From Vanilla planifolia (lineage: Eukaryota > Streptophyta > Magnoliopsida > Asparagales > Orchidaceae), in NCBI GenBank assembly GCA_023846275.1, contig JAIUJO010000296.1:503204-567203 (forward strand): a stretch of 64,000 nucleotides of DNA, written 5' to 3'. Both the position numbers and the translations under genes were made by a program. Below, piece by piece: positions 50,596-62,000 of the stretch; position 1 is the first letter of the stretch, and every line of letters begins with the position of its first letter. The notes beneath the pieces are model-generated. The model saw only the letters and a list, made by a program, of their open reading frames with translations. It was not told the origin of the DNA and did not search any database.

Positions 50596-52214
50596 AAGAA
50601 GAGATTTGTAATTCATCATCAAAACACACACATTGTCGTATCCATTTAGTAAAATCTCCATAATCTAACCCCTTTTATAACAACACTGAGAAACAAATGC
50701 ATAAAACCAAACACTGCATAAGGTTGCCTTGGAATTTCATCTTACTACATAGCCATCAATTAAACAATCCATACATTAACCACCCCAGCTCCCCAACAAA
50801 GCTTTCCACCATCTACTATGCTTAATACATAACAATATCATTACATTAAAGCTCCAAGAATTCCCCTATCCATAAATTTTATTATAATTTCTATAGCCCA
50901 TGAACTGCATTTGAAAGGATGCCCACTCTTCACTTTTAATTTGGACTCCCCATGTATGCCTCAATCCTGATGCATCCTCCCCCTCCCATTGGTGTCCTCA
51001 TAAATCTCCTTGAGCTGGCACCTATTGGTGCTTTGATTCGGCTGCATCTTAACCTACTATCCTGATGAATTTTTTAGGGTCCACACTTGCCTAAATGGTT
51101 CCTTATCTTTTGCATTGGAGACAATTCTATGCTTACTTGAGAATTTGCTAAGTCCGCTACAGTTTTCAAGCCCACTAGACTATCTCTAATAGTTTGGAAT
51201 AGTTATAGTTTTGAGAAATATTTTGTAGCCCTCATTCTCCTTGGTTGTACAAGCATCTGAGGGCCTAACCCTTTCCTTGTTCCCAAGTCTTCATCTCACT
51301 AAATTCTTTATTCTTAATGATCCTGACTGCCTTGACTTGCTTTATCAATCTCATCATTCTTGCTTACTGCCTTCCCCTCCAACTCTTCTTCCAAGGTCCC
51401 CTAAGCCACACTACATTTCTTTCTTCTATCAAATTGAAATGTAATAAAAACAAACCTGATAAGAGATCTAATATTCTAAAATTTTTAAAAATGACCCCAT
51501 CTACGTTGTAATTTTCTTATAATAATGTAAAATGGAAGGTTGATATGATAGACCTTTCCAATCAGATCAAATTGATAAAATTCCTTATACCTACCACGTG
51601 TTGAATCTGACATGATGATCTCATCTTGGATAACATAATCAACCAACTTTACAGCAACTTCTTTAATAGTAATGTATGAAGGCCTTTCAGTAGCTATTGT
51701 ATTTATTGCATTGGATGTTCTTTTAGTTATCAAAGCATCCTTGAAGCTCACTTTGCTAGAATTTTCCCCTTTTCCTCACTACAATACCCTGTTTCATGGA
51801 CCACATCATCCATTCCTAGTTCCAAGCCTCATTCCTCCCAGCATCACATTCAGTATTATCCAACACTATAGCATCCACATTCATACACTTTTTCCTATAT
51901 CTACTACCACAAAATAAATAATATGGTTTCCCCAACACTTTCATTGCTTTACATGTATTAATTTATCTCATCAGTATCTTTAGTAATTCCTACACCCACA
52001 CTAACCCCAATTGATTTAGATTTTGTTGACGTATCACTTTCGTTTGGCTCTACAATAACACACATTAACCTATAGAAACATTTAAAACAACATCTCTATT
52101 GGTTGAACCTACATTATAGTTGCATTCGCACATCTGTAGTCTATTCCACATTGAGGAAACATATTCATTTCCTTAGCCTTTCTTGTTACTTTTGCATGCT
52201 TTACTGCCAGCCAT

Positions 52215-52980
52215 ACTACTCATTTCAAGAATCACTTCTAGCAATTTCCAACACTTCCTCAACAATAATAGCACAACACAAAAACAATTTCTAGCAAGAC
52301 AACACAACAACCTTGTGATTAAACAGATAGCTATAGCATGACAGAGTAATAACAATAGCAAACTACTACTAGCAACAATAGCAAACACTTCTAGTAGCAC
52401 CAACAAAAACTTCAACATAGTAATAAAACCAATCAACAAGACAACAATATGAAATTTCGAATTCTAAATGTAGAAATTACCTGCATAATAGAAATAGCCT
52501 CGTAGTTGCTGCAATAATGTGCAAAGGAAATGTCATGCAAGAAGCCAAATCCTATTCACATAGCACCCTTCACATCGTATAGGAACCAAATTTTAATTCA
52601 TATGCATGCTCTTTTATGAAACATGTGCTTCTCGTAGCCTGCTGTGCACAATGCACCCAACATAGTGCACTTTGTAGAATCTACCTCACGTAGTGTCCTT
52701 TGAAGCACATTAGCACCAAATTCAAATTCTCGTGCACATGTACTACTATAGAATGCATCTTACCTGCCATGTGCCTCTCTGCTTGCCCAGTGTGCACCTC
52801 TGCACACTCCTGTCCACACACACCAATTTGAATGTGCTACTACACAAATCTAAGCCCCACATCCCGCACATCAACTACACCACAAGCCTTACCATCGTCG
52901 AGGTATTTATTTGAAATCTCCACCAAACCTCAAAATCTCCTACTCTCCAAATCTCTCTCCCAAAGTGTTTGGGTTCCTTT
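52215..52980 (-). promoter_or_regulatory. 5' leader of LINE M4
   Basis: Starts with AAGGAACCCAAACACTTTGG at the M5 3' end, passes GGTGGAGATTTCAAAT, a GTGGTGTAG/GATGTGCGGG stretch, GTGCACACGAGAATTTGAAT-like words and TTTGGTTCCTATACGATGTG, and ends with a T-rich region before the ATG at 52,214. The match with the leader of M5 runs over the whole length, which supports its assignment as the family's 5' end. L1-type elements carry an internal promoter here; no individual element is provable by eye. Confidence 0.6.
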
Positions 52981-53089
52981 GATAATCTAAAAAGACAAAG
53001 CCTACAAGGTTACCTCCTTATATGGAAGTTGCAATACATAATAAATAAACAAAAGCTTACTAAGTGGTTTAGGAATAAGCATACCACGT

Positions 53090-53590
53090 TCCTCAAAAAA
53101 ATAAAAAATACAAGGCCTCATGTGCAATCCAATGTGTAACAGTATTCCTTTCCCATAGCATATGCATCATTCTAAATGGCTATAGTTAATGACCATAGTT
53201 GATAACATTGGTAAACATAGATTAGAAAGGATGGGTAGCATCAGAATGTGAATGAATAACCCCATTGAGCTTCATAACTACATCATTAGAGTCTAATTCC
53301 AAGTTAATGATAGTAGCATTTACATAATGATAGTTCAATTATTCCAAGCATATAACATTGCAATTATTTTCACTATAGATGAAGAGGTTGAAATGACTTT
53401 CCTCCCCTTGAATTTGAGAGGTTTACCCATGTAATCTCTTAATATTGGGCCAATAGTTGCCACTGAATTCATAGCCAACGTCACGTCATAGTTGCATTTA
53501 ATCTAGCCCGTGGGAGGAGAAGTCCATTGTAGCTTTATCGAGAGCCCCGTGGGGCTAATTGGATTCCGACTTTGTGAATTAGAAAAGCTG
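53090..53590 (-). pseudogene. RNase H remnant of M5 (divergent)
   Basis: Reads GLSIKLQWTSPPTG, stop, IKCNYDVTLAMNS, with the first Asp kept, then ILRDYMGKPLKF (the .VRDH.GKP. part). Later motifs are weak: ELDSNDVVMKLNG may be the ESDS region. The text differs from the other copies far more than they differ from each other. Position before the 3' tail supports the call. Confidence 0.65.
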
Positions 53591-53999
53591 GAACTTCAAG
53601 TAATAGGAGAGATAATAGTAGAATATGGTAATGGAAAGCTTACAAATTGAGCATATTTTAACCATGTTTCTACTTATTCGTATTAAACCATTGGAAGAAC
53701 AAAGCACAAACCATAAACTTCATTATTTTATGATTTTTCCTACAAGTAATGCTGCACTTCATACATTCCAATAACTGCTATCAGTCATTAAGAATGTATA
53801 TCATTTTACCATTTACAATTTTCCATACTAAGTTTTGTTGTGCCCAATCCAACACTAGATCCAAAAGCTTAAAGGTATGTGAAGCCCCACGTGAGATTTT
53901 CATCGTGTTTTGCGATGTGAAATATTTCATACTAAATATTTGAACCCACCAATCATCCTCACTTGCAAGTAAGAGTTTGCATTGCTTACCAATAAGAGC

Positions 54000-55560
54000 A
54001 ATCTACCACCTTAACAAGTTATTAATACCCAATCCACCCAGCTCCTTTGGTTTGGTAGCCAACTTCTAGTTAACATAGTGAATGGACCTCTGTGCAGCAT
54101 CCCCAATTCAAAATACTTCATATAGCCTTCCTTAATTTGTTGATAACTCCACTTGGCATCAAGTAATGTCCCAAATAGTAAGCAAGAATAGATAAAATTA
54201 TTGAATTAGTCATAGTGATTCTCCTAGTGAGTGATAGTTGTCTCACCATCCATTTTGCCAAAAATGTATGCACCTTATAAATTATGTGGCTAAAAAACTT
54301 ACCTTATAGTTTCTTCATTGAAATTAAAAGGACCAATTATTTCATATTAGAAGCTTGATATAAATTTAACTTCATGATGTTGATAGACTAGCCTAAATGA
54401 TTCTCATAGAGCTTTAATGTTTCCATAATAGTTTTTATTGTAGCATATATACTAGGGGCATAAATCATCACATCATCTACATAAAGAAGATGAGTAATAA
54501 GAGGAGAATTATGATAATACTATTCCTAATGTCTAAGTCCTACTCCACCTATAGCAGTATAAGCCATGATAAATAATCAAAAATAATAGTAAACAAATAT
54601 GGGGATAAAGGTCATCCTTGTCTTATGCCTTTGGATGCCAATCCATGGTAGGCGCACCCCATTCAAAAGGATGCCAAGTCTGAGGTACTTAATTCAAGCT
54701 CCACCTATTAACACCATCTATTGGGATGGTGGAGCTGCTTCAACATATAAGTAGTAAAGTTTCAATTAACTTTGTCATATGCATGATCCATATCAAGCTT
54801 TAATACCATCAACATTGCATGTCAAAGAGTGCATATGTGCTGTCAATTCCTAAGCCAAAAAAATTTATCAGAGATTATGAGACCTAGAACAAAACACCCT
54901 ATTCCTTTGCCATAATAGCTGGGAGAACTCTCTTAAATCTTTCCACAATAATTTTTGCAATAATTTTGTGTGTAACATTACACAGGTTGGGTCTGAATTG
55001 CTCCAACTTCTTAGCCCCCTAATTTTTAAAACTAGAACAACCAATGTATCCTTCCACTACATAGGAATTTTTTAGTCAATTAAAAATTTTTTATGTATCA
55101 TAATGATATCTTGATGTGTGATGTGTCAATAACCTGTAATCAACTCAACTGAGATACCATCCATGCTATGTGTTTTGTTCCTCTTTATTGACATTACAAC
55201 ACTTTTAATTTCATCAAATAGTAGTCGTGCCTACAAGAAAGTTTCCCTACTCAACCATAATTGTCTTCAAGTTGGAACTAGATGGACTATCTTTGCGGTC
55301 ACCTTAACTTCTTTATTTCTTAAAAAAGAAACACATAAAGGATTCCTTGATGTGATTATGTGAGTTATATAATTTCCTAGCTTGATCTTTCCTCTAGTGG
55401 ATGTAATTTTTTTGAAATTTATAGCTATAGAAATATCAAAGAAGTGAGTTTTATGGTCCCTTATCTTGGCCCATTGAATTTTATCTCTCTACCACCAACA
55501 TGCCTCCTCCAAGGTCACTATCTTATGATATGCCTTTATATCCTCAACCATTGCATTATT
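54000..55560 (-). pseudogene. Reverse transcriptase remnant of M5 (YVDD)
   Basis: Motif A region near 54,780: VLKLDMDHAYDKVN, Asp kept. Motif C at 54472-54483 reads YVDD in HLLYVDDVMIYAPS. Beyond it: TIMETLKLYENHLGQSINIM and NLYQASNMK, then RRITMTNSIILSILAYYLGH and LMPSGVINKLRKAI, the thumb region. YVDD rather than YADD and QSINIMKLN rather than QQINHAKSR set it apart from M2 and P2. Stops remain. Confidence 0.83.
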
Positions 55561-55639
55561 TTCATCCTCATTGAGTCCCCAATTTGATTCTTTTATCTAT
55601 ATTTTTTATATTACTAGTTGTAGTTTCCTATGCCTTTCA

Positions 55640-56536
55640 TGAATAATACCAATTTACGTTTAACTCCACCTTCTCAATGCAACAATAGCCATTCGAAAGC
55701 TTCTTGATGAATAAAGCATTTTGTCCTTTCCTATAGGTCTATGCCATTCTTCACGAACAATTTCTATGTCTTAAGTTATGTGAGCCACACATTTTTGAGT
55801 TGTAATCTTATTCCAATCTTATTAAACATCTTTTCCTTAAAGGCAATCAACATGGGCCAATGATATGAGCCAACATAGGGGAGGTCAGTAACAGTAGTGC
55901 TAGGAAAGGCACTTAGCCCTGTTTCATTAAGAGTGGTCCTATCCAACTTCTCCCAAAACCTTGAATTTCCAACTTTGTTGTTGCAATAGGTATATTTATT
56001 TGCACACAAAAGAAAGGTTAGCAAGCTCCATTTCTTACAAGAAATCAATGAATTTCTATTGTGGTTGGTCATGTGAGAATTTTTTGCCACCCTTCTTTCC
56101 CTCCTATGATTGAAGCACATTAAAATTCTCGATAAGCATAAGAGGCTCAAAGCACTGAACATTATTTCTAATGTTGTTCCAAACATCTCTATACTTTATG
56201 TGATTCTTCGAAGCAAACAATCGAGCACTGCCATGTCCTAATAGTACAATTTTTGGCACAAAAGGAAAACATCTATGCTGAGGTATAGGTGATATAAATC
56301 GGCATCCAATCCCTCCACATAAAAAACAATCCCTCCTTAAAGCCCCACTGAAGGCTGATTATGAAACATTTATATTATTCCTAACACTTTATCCACATGG
56401 CTTCTATCAAACTTCCTAACTCTTATTTCTAGCAATACTACCATTGAAACATTGTGTTCTCTAATAATATGAGGTAAATAAACTTTTTTTTGGTCTCTTG
56501 AATTCCCTTAATGTTCTAAACAATCTACGAGAACAT
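55640..56536 (-). pseudogene. EN remnant of M5
   Basis: ORF2 probably starts at the ATG at 56,536 (MFS, stop, IV), equal to the intact M3 start at 42,499. Later frames give EPLMLIENFNVL (GDFN changed to ENFN), then NKYTYCNNKVGNSRFWEKLD and GSYHWPMLI, where SDHxPL has lost its Asp to Tyr. The 136-codon frame 55,776-56,186 holds this last part. Two catalytic motifs are thus damaged. Confidence 0.82.
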
Positions 56537-56559
56537 GATGTTAATTAAAAATGAGATAA

Positions 56560-58900
56560 GTGTTTACCCTACTATACCAAGCATTAAACCCATCTAATTT
56601 GCAAAATGTTGTAGTAACAACAAATGTGTGATGCTGTTCCCTATCTCAACCCTTGATCTTCCTGATATTGTTTCCACGTACCAAACGAGTAGCCAACCCT
56701 TATGCACTACACTTTTCTTTCTGGTGCTCTTCCCTAACCTTCCTGTTGTTGTAGTTATTGCTACAATTATTGTTACTATAATTGTTGTTACATTGTTGTA
56801 AAATGGCAACACAAATGCTACCAAAATTCTCCATAGCCATGCTTATTATTACTACTATTTGCATCACCATACAGCCAAACATGAATACTCACATTCTCTC
56901 CATGGCATTTTATAACGTTTTTACAATTCATATAATATGATTGCTTGCACTTTCCACCCACCCTTTAGTAGCAGTAGCTACACAATACATTGAACAAGGT
57001 CATTCTACCAGTAATCAAATAATAATGCTTACAAACATCTCCAACATTAGGTCCCATTACATAATTACAAACATCTCCAACATTAGGTCCCATTACATAA
57101 TAACCTATAGCAAACTGTACCTCCCAATATATCCAGATGTTATAGTTGCTACCAATAATTAGTAATGTCTCTTCTTTACTATTTAAAAAATTAGTATGCT
57201 TTTTCCATTCTTCCTGTTTGCAAAATTCACCTAAAACTTCAAAATTTTCCAAGGTTCTTGAGCACACATGCTTAAACTCCTTGCCCTTCCAATTATTCAT
57301 CGTACAGCAATTGTCATCTAAGCATAGCAAATTCATACACATCAAGCAACAATGAGGAGAAGCAATAACCATAGTGAAAATTGCTAGTACTGTAATTACT
57401 ATTGTAGCAATTTCTATTACATTTGCACTGTAGCAGTAATCATTAAAAACATTATCAAAGAACCCCCAATAATGCTTATTTTTGTTGATATTGGCACCAT
57501 CAAGTAGCCATCTATAGATACCCACATTCTCCCCATGACAATTTCTAATGTTTCTACCAGCCATAGATTCAGCTTGCTTGAATGTTTGGATCATCCAATA
57601 ATAATAGCAACTATGATACAATTTTAGTTTCTTATAGGTAGTCACATAGTAATGCTTGAAACTACATACAATATTCATTCCCATCAACCAATAGCTCATA
57701 GAGTCTTTACCTCTCAATATACCTAGGTTCAATCTTTGTTTTCATCAACAATTAAAGTCTCTCCTTTAGAATTTTGAGACTTTGTATACTTTAGCCATTC
57801 TTTTCATTTGCAAAATTCAACTATGGCTCCTAACAATTTCATGGCTTTTGAGTACACCTGTTTATACTCTTTGTCCTACCAATTCTTCATGATGCAGTAA
57901 AAAACCTCTATGCATAGCAAGTTTACACTCTTACGACAATAGTGATAAGAAACAAAAACTGCAGTAGAATTTTGTGCTGTTGTACTTGTTGTTGCAGTAG
58001 AAATTACTATAGCAAGCCTCCAAGAATGGTGTCAAGATTCCCCTTATGCAAGCTTAACATAGCTATATTTAGTTTGGATTCCCAATAACAATATAGTTAT
58101 CACCATCATATCCTACAACACACAGCCTCTAAGGATCAAGTTAGCTGCATTCCTACCAGGACTACAACATATTTTAAAATTCAGCACACTACTTGTAGTA
58201 TTCTTAGCACCACAAATGATAATGCTCTAGCCATATTTGCCAGCCCTACACAGATAATAACTTACAATAGAATTATTCTCCCAACTTGTCCAACATCTAT
58301 AGCTACCCAAGATTGCTACAATAATATGCAACTTTAGAACTGTTAGCACACCTTGCATGTATAGATTCAGCAAACTAAAATTTCTACAGAAACCAGGCCC
58401 CAACCATCCCCAAAAAACAACTTTGAAGTTATTAGAAACTCCCATCTTCCCTAGATTTTAAACATCAAAATATCCCCTTCTTCACTGCATACTTTAATAT
58501 GTTGATGCCATCAATTCTATTCACAAATTCTACATATGATACCAATGATCTCCCCATTACTTTGTCACATGATTGCATAGATTCCCCCTCTAGCTATAGT
58601 TTCTAGTTTTTTTTCATTAATAAGAAGAATATAATTCTCCTCCTATTCATTTACATTGTAGTAGTCACTAAGTTTGGCACACTTCTCATCCCCATCATGC
58701 AGCTACATTGAGAATTACAATTTGCATTCCAAAAACCTATAGGCTTCCTTACTATTATGTTTAAAAGTTAAGATAATATTCCTCTTTTCCTGCTTGTAAT
58801 GCCCAATCTCTCCCATAGATCTTCACTCCAACATCCCAACTAGTGAATTTTTGTTTTAACTACATTTGCTCTCCCAATTATTCTCAAACCATGCATATTA
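56560..58900 (-). pseudogene. ORF1 tail of M5 with Cys/His/Asn-rich repeat units
   Basis: A 255-codon frame (56,965-57,732) is the longest in the window. It holds HYYVTTYKKLKLYHSCYYYW, AGRNIRNCHGENVGIYRWLL, CCLMCMNLLCLDDNCCTMNN, GEFCKQEEWKKHTNFLNSKE and a doubled YVMGPNVGDVCN. Two units of about 600 bp (57,930-57,355 and 57,355-56,640) repeat the order LLC..NC..M.NW..KE.K, EFCK..EW.K.T, NSK.ETL, C.HYY.IT, CHGENV and WL.DGAN. The end carries NNNYSNNNCSNNYNNRKV. The same plan occurs in M3. I know no family of this pattern. Confidence 0.6.
57031..57102 (-). repeat. 36-bp in-frame tandem duplication
   Basis: ACAAACATCTCCAACATTAG recurs exactly 36 bp later, twice in total. It adds 12 residues (YVMGPNVGDVCN) without breaking the 255-codon frame, and the two copies look identical. 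Confidence 0.95.
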
Positions 58901-60737
58901 TTCCAGATTGTTCAGCCTATGTACTGCACTTGAGAGGAAACCTTCTCTTCACATTTAGTTTATAATATACCATGACTTGGACCACCCCCATGTAAGTCTC
59001 CATCCTACTACCTCTTGTCATTCCTGTTAATGGAGTTTTCCCTAAACATCTTCTCAAGCTGGCCTCTATTTATAATTTTATTCCCCTAAATCCTAGCCTA
59101 TAGTCTACCAAAATTTTTATGAGTCCACACTTGCTTAAATGGTTCCCTGTGCTATGCATTAGAGGAACTTCTATGCTTACTTAAGTATCCACCAGGTCCA
59201 CCATTTTTTTCATGCTCACAAGCCTCCCTCTAATAGTTTGGAGTAACTATAGTTTTGAAAACCTTTTCTTTCCCGATCATGATAGTCCTCCTTCTCCTTA
59301 GTTGTACAAGCATCCAAGGGTCTAACCCTTTCTTCATTCTCAAGTCTTCATCTCATTGAATTCCTTATTCTTGATGATGTCAACTACCTAGACTTGTTTT
59401 ATCAATCTCATCATTCTTACATGCTGCATTCCTTTCAAACTCCTAATAATTCAACATGTTTCTTAATAATGGAGCATTGCTCCATGTAATGGCCAACATG
59501 GCCACAAAGAAAGCACATCAGAGGAAGGCCCTCATACTCAAATAATTGGAAAGTATTCCCCAACTATCTACATAGCCACATTCCTAGCTTTAAAGGTTTA
59601 GATAGATCCATCCTCACACATACCCTTGCATAAAATGATCGTTGCAAATTAGCAGTCCAACTATCAAGTAGGATTGGCTTTCCAATGGCTTTCGCAATGT
59701 GTAAGATATTTTTTGTATCCTAATACAACAATGGAAGCAATAAGAATCTAACCAAGACTTTCGCACACATCACTGTCATAGCATTTGCCTAAAATTAAGT
59801 GTCCGTACATCCAAACCCATAGTTTGAATAGCAATTGCAATGGTCCCTAAATCCACACTACATTTTTATCTTTTATCTAATCAAAAAGCCAGCAAAAGTA
59901 ACTTCATGAGAGATCTAATATTTTGAAGTTTTTAAAATGACCTCATCTATGTTGTAATACACTTGCAATAATGTAAAATGGGAGGTTGTTATCATAGACC
60001 CTGCTTACTAGATCAAATTGATCAAATTCCTTGCACCTATTATACATTGAATCTGATATGATAATCTTATCTTGGACAACATAATCAACCATCTTTGCAG
60101 CAACCTCTTTAACATCGATGTACAAACACCATTCCATAGTTGTTGCATTTATTGTATTGGATGTTCTTTCAGTTATCGAAGCATCCTTGAAGCTCTATTT
60201 GGTCGAAGTTTCCTTTTTTCCCATCACAATAATTAGTTTCCTTCACCTCGTCATCCATCCCTATTGTATCTCAGCTTACATTAGCTAAAAGGTACTACAC
60301 ATTAACAATTTTTGGGGCTTCATTCACCTTGCATGGAATAACCTAGTTAGCCTCATTCATCCGAACTACACATTTATTATTCTCCAACACTACAACATCC
60401 ACATTCACAGAATTTTTCTTATTCTATTTCCCACTAGATAAGCATTGTGGTTTCCTCACACTTTCATTCTTTTCTATGTATGAGTTGATCACATCAACAT
60501 CTCTAGCAATTTCCAAGCCTATGCCAACATCAATTGAAGTAGATTCTATTAAAGTATTGCTTTCATTTGGCTTTACAACAATCTTACATTCAATTATAGA
60601 AACAGCTAAAACAACATCTCTGTTGGTTGAACTTGCATTGTAGCTACACTTCTCCATCTGTAGTTCATATGCATTGGTGATGCATATTCATTGCCCTTAC
60701 CTTTCTTGTTGCTTTTGCATGCTTTACTGTTAGTCAT
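58900..60737 (-). pseudogene. ORF1 of M5 with CCHC zinc knuckle
   Basis: Probable start at 60,737: MTNSKACKSNKKGKGNEYAS. Then SIDVGIGLEIARDVDV, and at 59,943-60,137 EVAAKMVDYVVQDKIIISDS. Later NILHIAKAIGKPILLDSW, ARVCVRMDLSKPLKLG and YEGLPLMCFLCGHVGHYMEQ then Cys. The knuckle (CX2CX4HX4C) is at 59474-59515 with all four ligands kept. This is the pattern of plant LINE ORF1 proteins, which bind the element RNA. Stops and shifts break it into short frames. Confidence 0.82.
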
Positions 60738-61632
60738 CCTACTGATACCAAGACTAACTTCCAACAATTTCCAGCACTTCCCCAACAACAATAGCATAAA
60801 ACAAACACAATTTCCAACAACATAGTATAACAACCTCATAATTAAATAGATAACTACAACACAACAGAGTAATAGCAATAGTGGACACTTCCAACAACAA
60901 TTGTAAGCTCTTCTAATAGGAATAACAAGAACTTCTACACAACAATATGGCCAAAAAATAAGACAATAATATTAACTTTCAAATTTTAGGTGTAGAAATT
61001 ACCTTCATAGATGAATCAGCCTCCTAATTACTGTAGCAATATGCCAACGAAATGTCACGCAAGAGGCTAAATCCTACTAGCATAGCATCCTTTATAGCGT
61101 ATAGGAACCAAATTTGAATTCTACTGCACCCGTGCATGTGAAATGCATGCTTGTCCTAGCCCACCTTGCACCACGTACCTTGCATAGTTGCTCCACCTCT
61201 CATAGTGTTCTTTTTCATGCTCAAACAAAAGATTTCGTTTCCCATGCATGCACGCCTATTAAACGAGCACTTCACATAGCCTGTCATGCACTGCATGCCT
61301 CGTGTAGCACCTTCATCTTCCATAGTATCCTTTGTAGTGCTAAAGTACCAAATTTGAATTCTTGTGCACACGTGGCACCGTACAACGTTGGCTCTCGCTG
61401 CCCACCATGTGCCATTCCTCCCGCTCGAATTGTGCCTCCCCGCACTCCCACGTGTCCATGATAATTTGAATGCATGATCACACCAAACCATGCCCCACAT
61501 CCACCATGTCGACCACACCATCGACCTTCCAGTCACTAGGGGATTTGAAATGTCCACCAAACCTCAATTCTCCCTCTCCCAAAATCTCCCTCACGAAAAA
61601 TCTTTTGGTTCCAATAAAGTGTTTGGGTTCCC
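60738..61632 (-). promoter_or_regulatory. 5' leader of LINE M5
   Basis: Begins with GGGAACCCAAACACTTTATT at the M6 3' end, then GGTTTGGTGGACATTTCAAA, and matches the M4 leader through ATTCAAATTTGGTTCCTATA and AGGATTTAGCCTCTTGCGTG. The part 61,350-61,530 is GC-rich with several CpGs, unlike the rest of the window. The 134-codon frame at 61,156-61,560 runs in leader sense but has no known domain and no counterpart frame in M4. Confidence 0.6.
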
Positions 61633-61689
61633 TAATAATATATTAACGGCCATAGCCTACAAAAGGTTCTTTATAGAGGATCAAATAAA

Positions 61690-61980
61690 GAGTCCCAAAA
61701 AATAACATCAAAAGCCCAATCCCCAGAAAAATTAGAAAAACATGCATGATGCACAATCCAATCTATAAGATCATTGCCTTGCCTGTATATATAAACCAAC
61801 ATAAAAGCATCCATGTTGTGAACATACAAGAGTGCATCCCAATATCTGCCTCCATGTGAAGGGTGGTGTAGAATATTACCAACCTCTTAAATGACCATAG
61901 TAGAATCTGATTGGATCTCGATAACATGAAAGACTAAGAGCTTTGAGCAAACTAAGGGCCTACAGTAAGGCATGAACCTT
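61690..61980 (-). pseudogene. RNase H remnant of M6
   Basis: Reads EIQSDSTMVI, stop, EVGNILHHPSHGGRYWDALL, then YIYRQGNDLIDWIVHHACF. The third and fourth catalytic Asp are kept. The start of the domain (KINCD) is missing because the copy is rearranged at 61,985-62,000. It is the same subfamily as M4 and P1. Confidence 0.8.
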
Positions 61981-62000
61981 CATAGCAAAGCTACATTGAC

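Larger units (their letters stand above)
49030..52214 (-). pseudogene. ORF1 remnant of M4, zinc knuckle deleted
   Basis: The likely start is the ATG at 52,214 (MAGSKACKSNKK), matched by MTNSKACKSNKK at 60,737 in M5. At 51,485-51,751 it reads SFKDALITKRTSNAINTIAT and EVAVKLVDYVIQDEIIMSDS, as in M5. Just after FKILDLLSGLFLLH-like text (about 51,400) sequence jumps to the part behind the knuckle (KEG.RPSDACTTKENEG near 51,250), so roughly 400 bp including CCHC are gone. The rest (50,900-49,030) is repeat-rich: a 575-bp unit and an 82-bp unit (separate entries). The 134-codon frame at 49,192-49,596 has Cys/Gly/Lys-rich text without a known domain. Confidence 0.68.
44812..52980 (-). mobile_element. 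LINE M4, near full length (about 8.2 kb)
   Basis: From 5' to 3': leader (52,980-52,215), ORF1 (52,214-49,030) with a deletion removing the zinc knuckle, EN (49,025-48,200) with a tandem duplication, RT (48,120-46,060), zf-RVT (45,850-45,600), RNase H (45,420-45,000) and a 3' tail ending in AAATATATTTTCA at 44,812. It begins at the point where M5 ends. All reading frames are broken. The 3' end abuts ORF1 sequence of M3 rather than a leader. Confidence 0.87.
52981..61632 (-). mobile_element. LINE M5, near full length (about 8.65 kb)
   Basis: The most complete copy: leader (61,632-60,738), ORF1 with zinc knuckle and long repeat tail (60,737-56,560), EN (56,536-55,640), RT (55,560-54,000) and RNase H remnant (53,590-53,090), ending at 52,981 in TTTAGATTATC. 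Its RT and RNase H differ clearly from those of M1, M2 and M4, so M5 belongs to another subfamily or is a chimera. Upstream is the M6 3' end, downstream the M4 leader. Frames are broken throughout. Confidence 0.87.

Noticed and set aside
56965-57732. A 255-codon open frame that could be a host gene
   Set aside because: It lies between LINE ORF1 and EN in the same sense, its content recurs in M3, and it is flanked by stops in the extended frame. It is part of the LINE.
61156-61560. 134-codon minus-strand frame in the M5 leader as a leader-coded protein
   Set aside because: Not conserved as an open frame in the M4 leader; rich in Trp/Gly/Arg because of local GC content.
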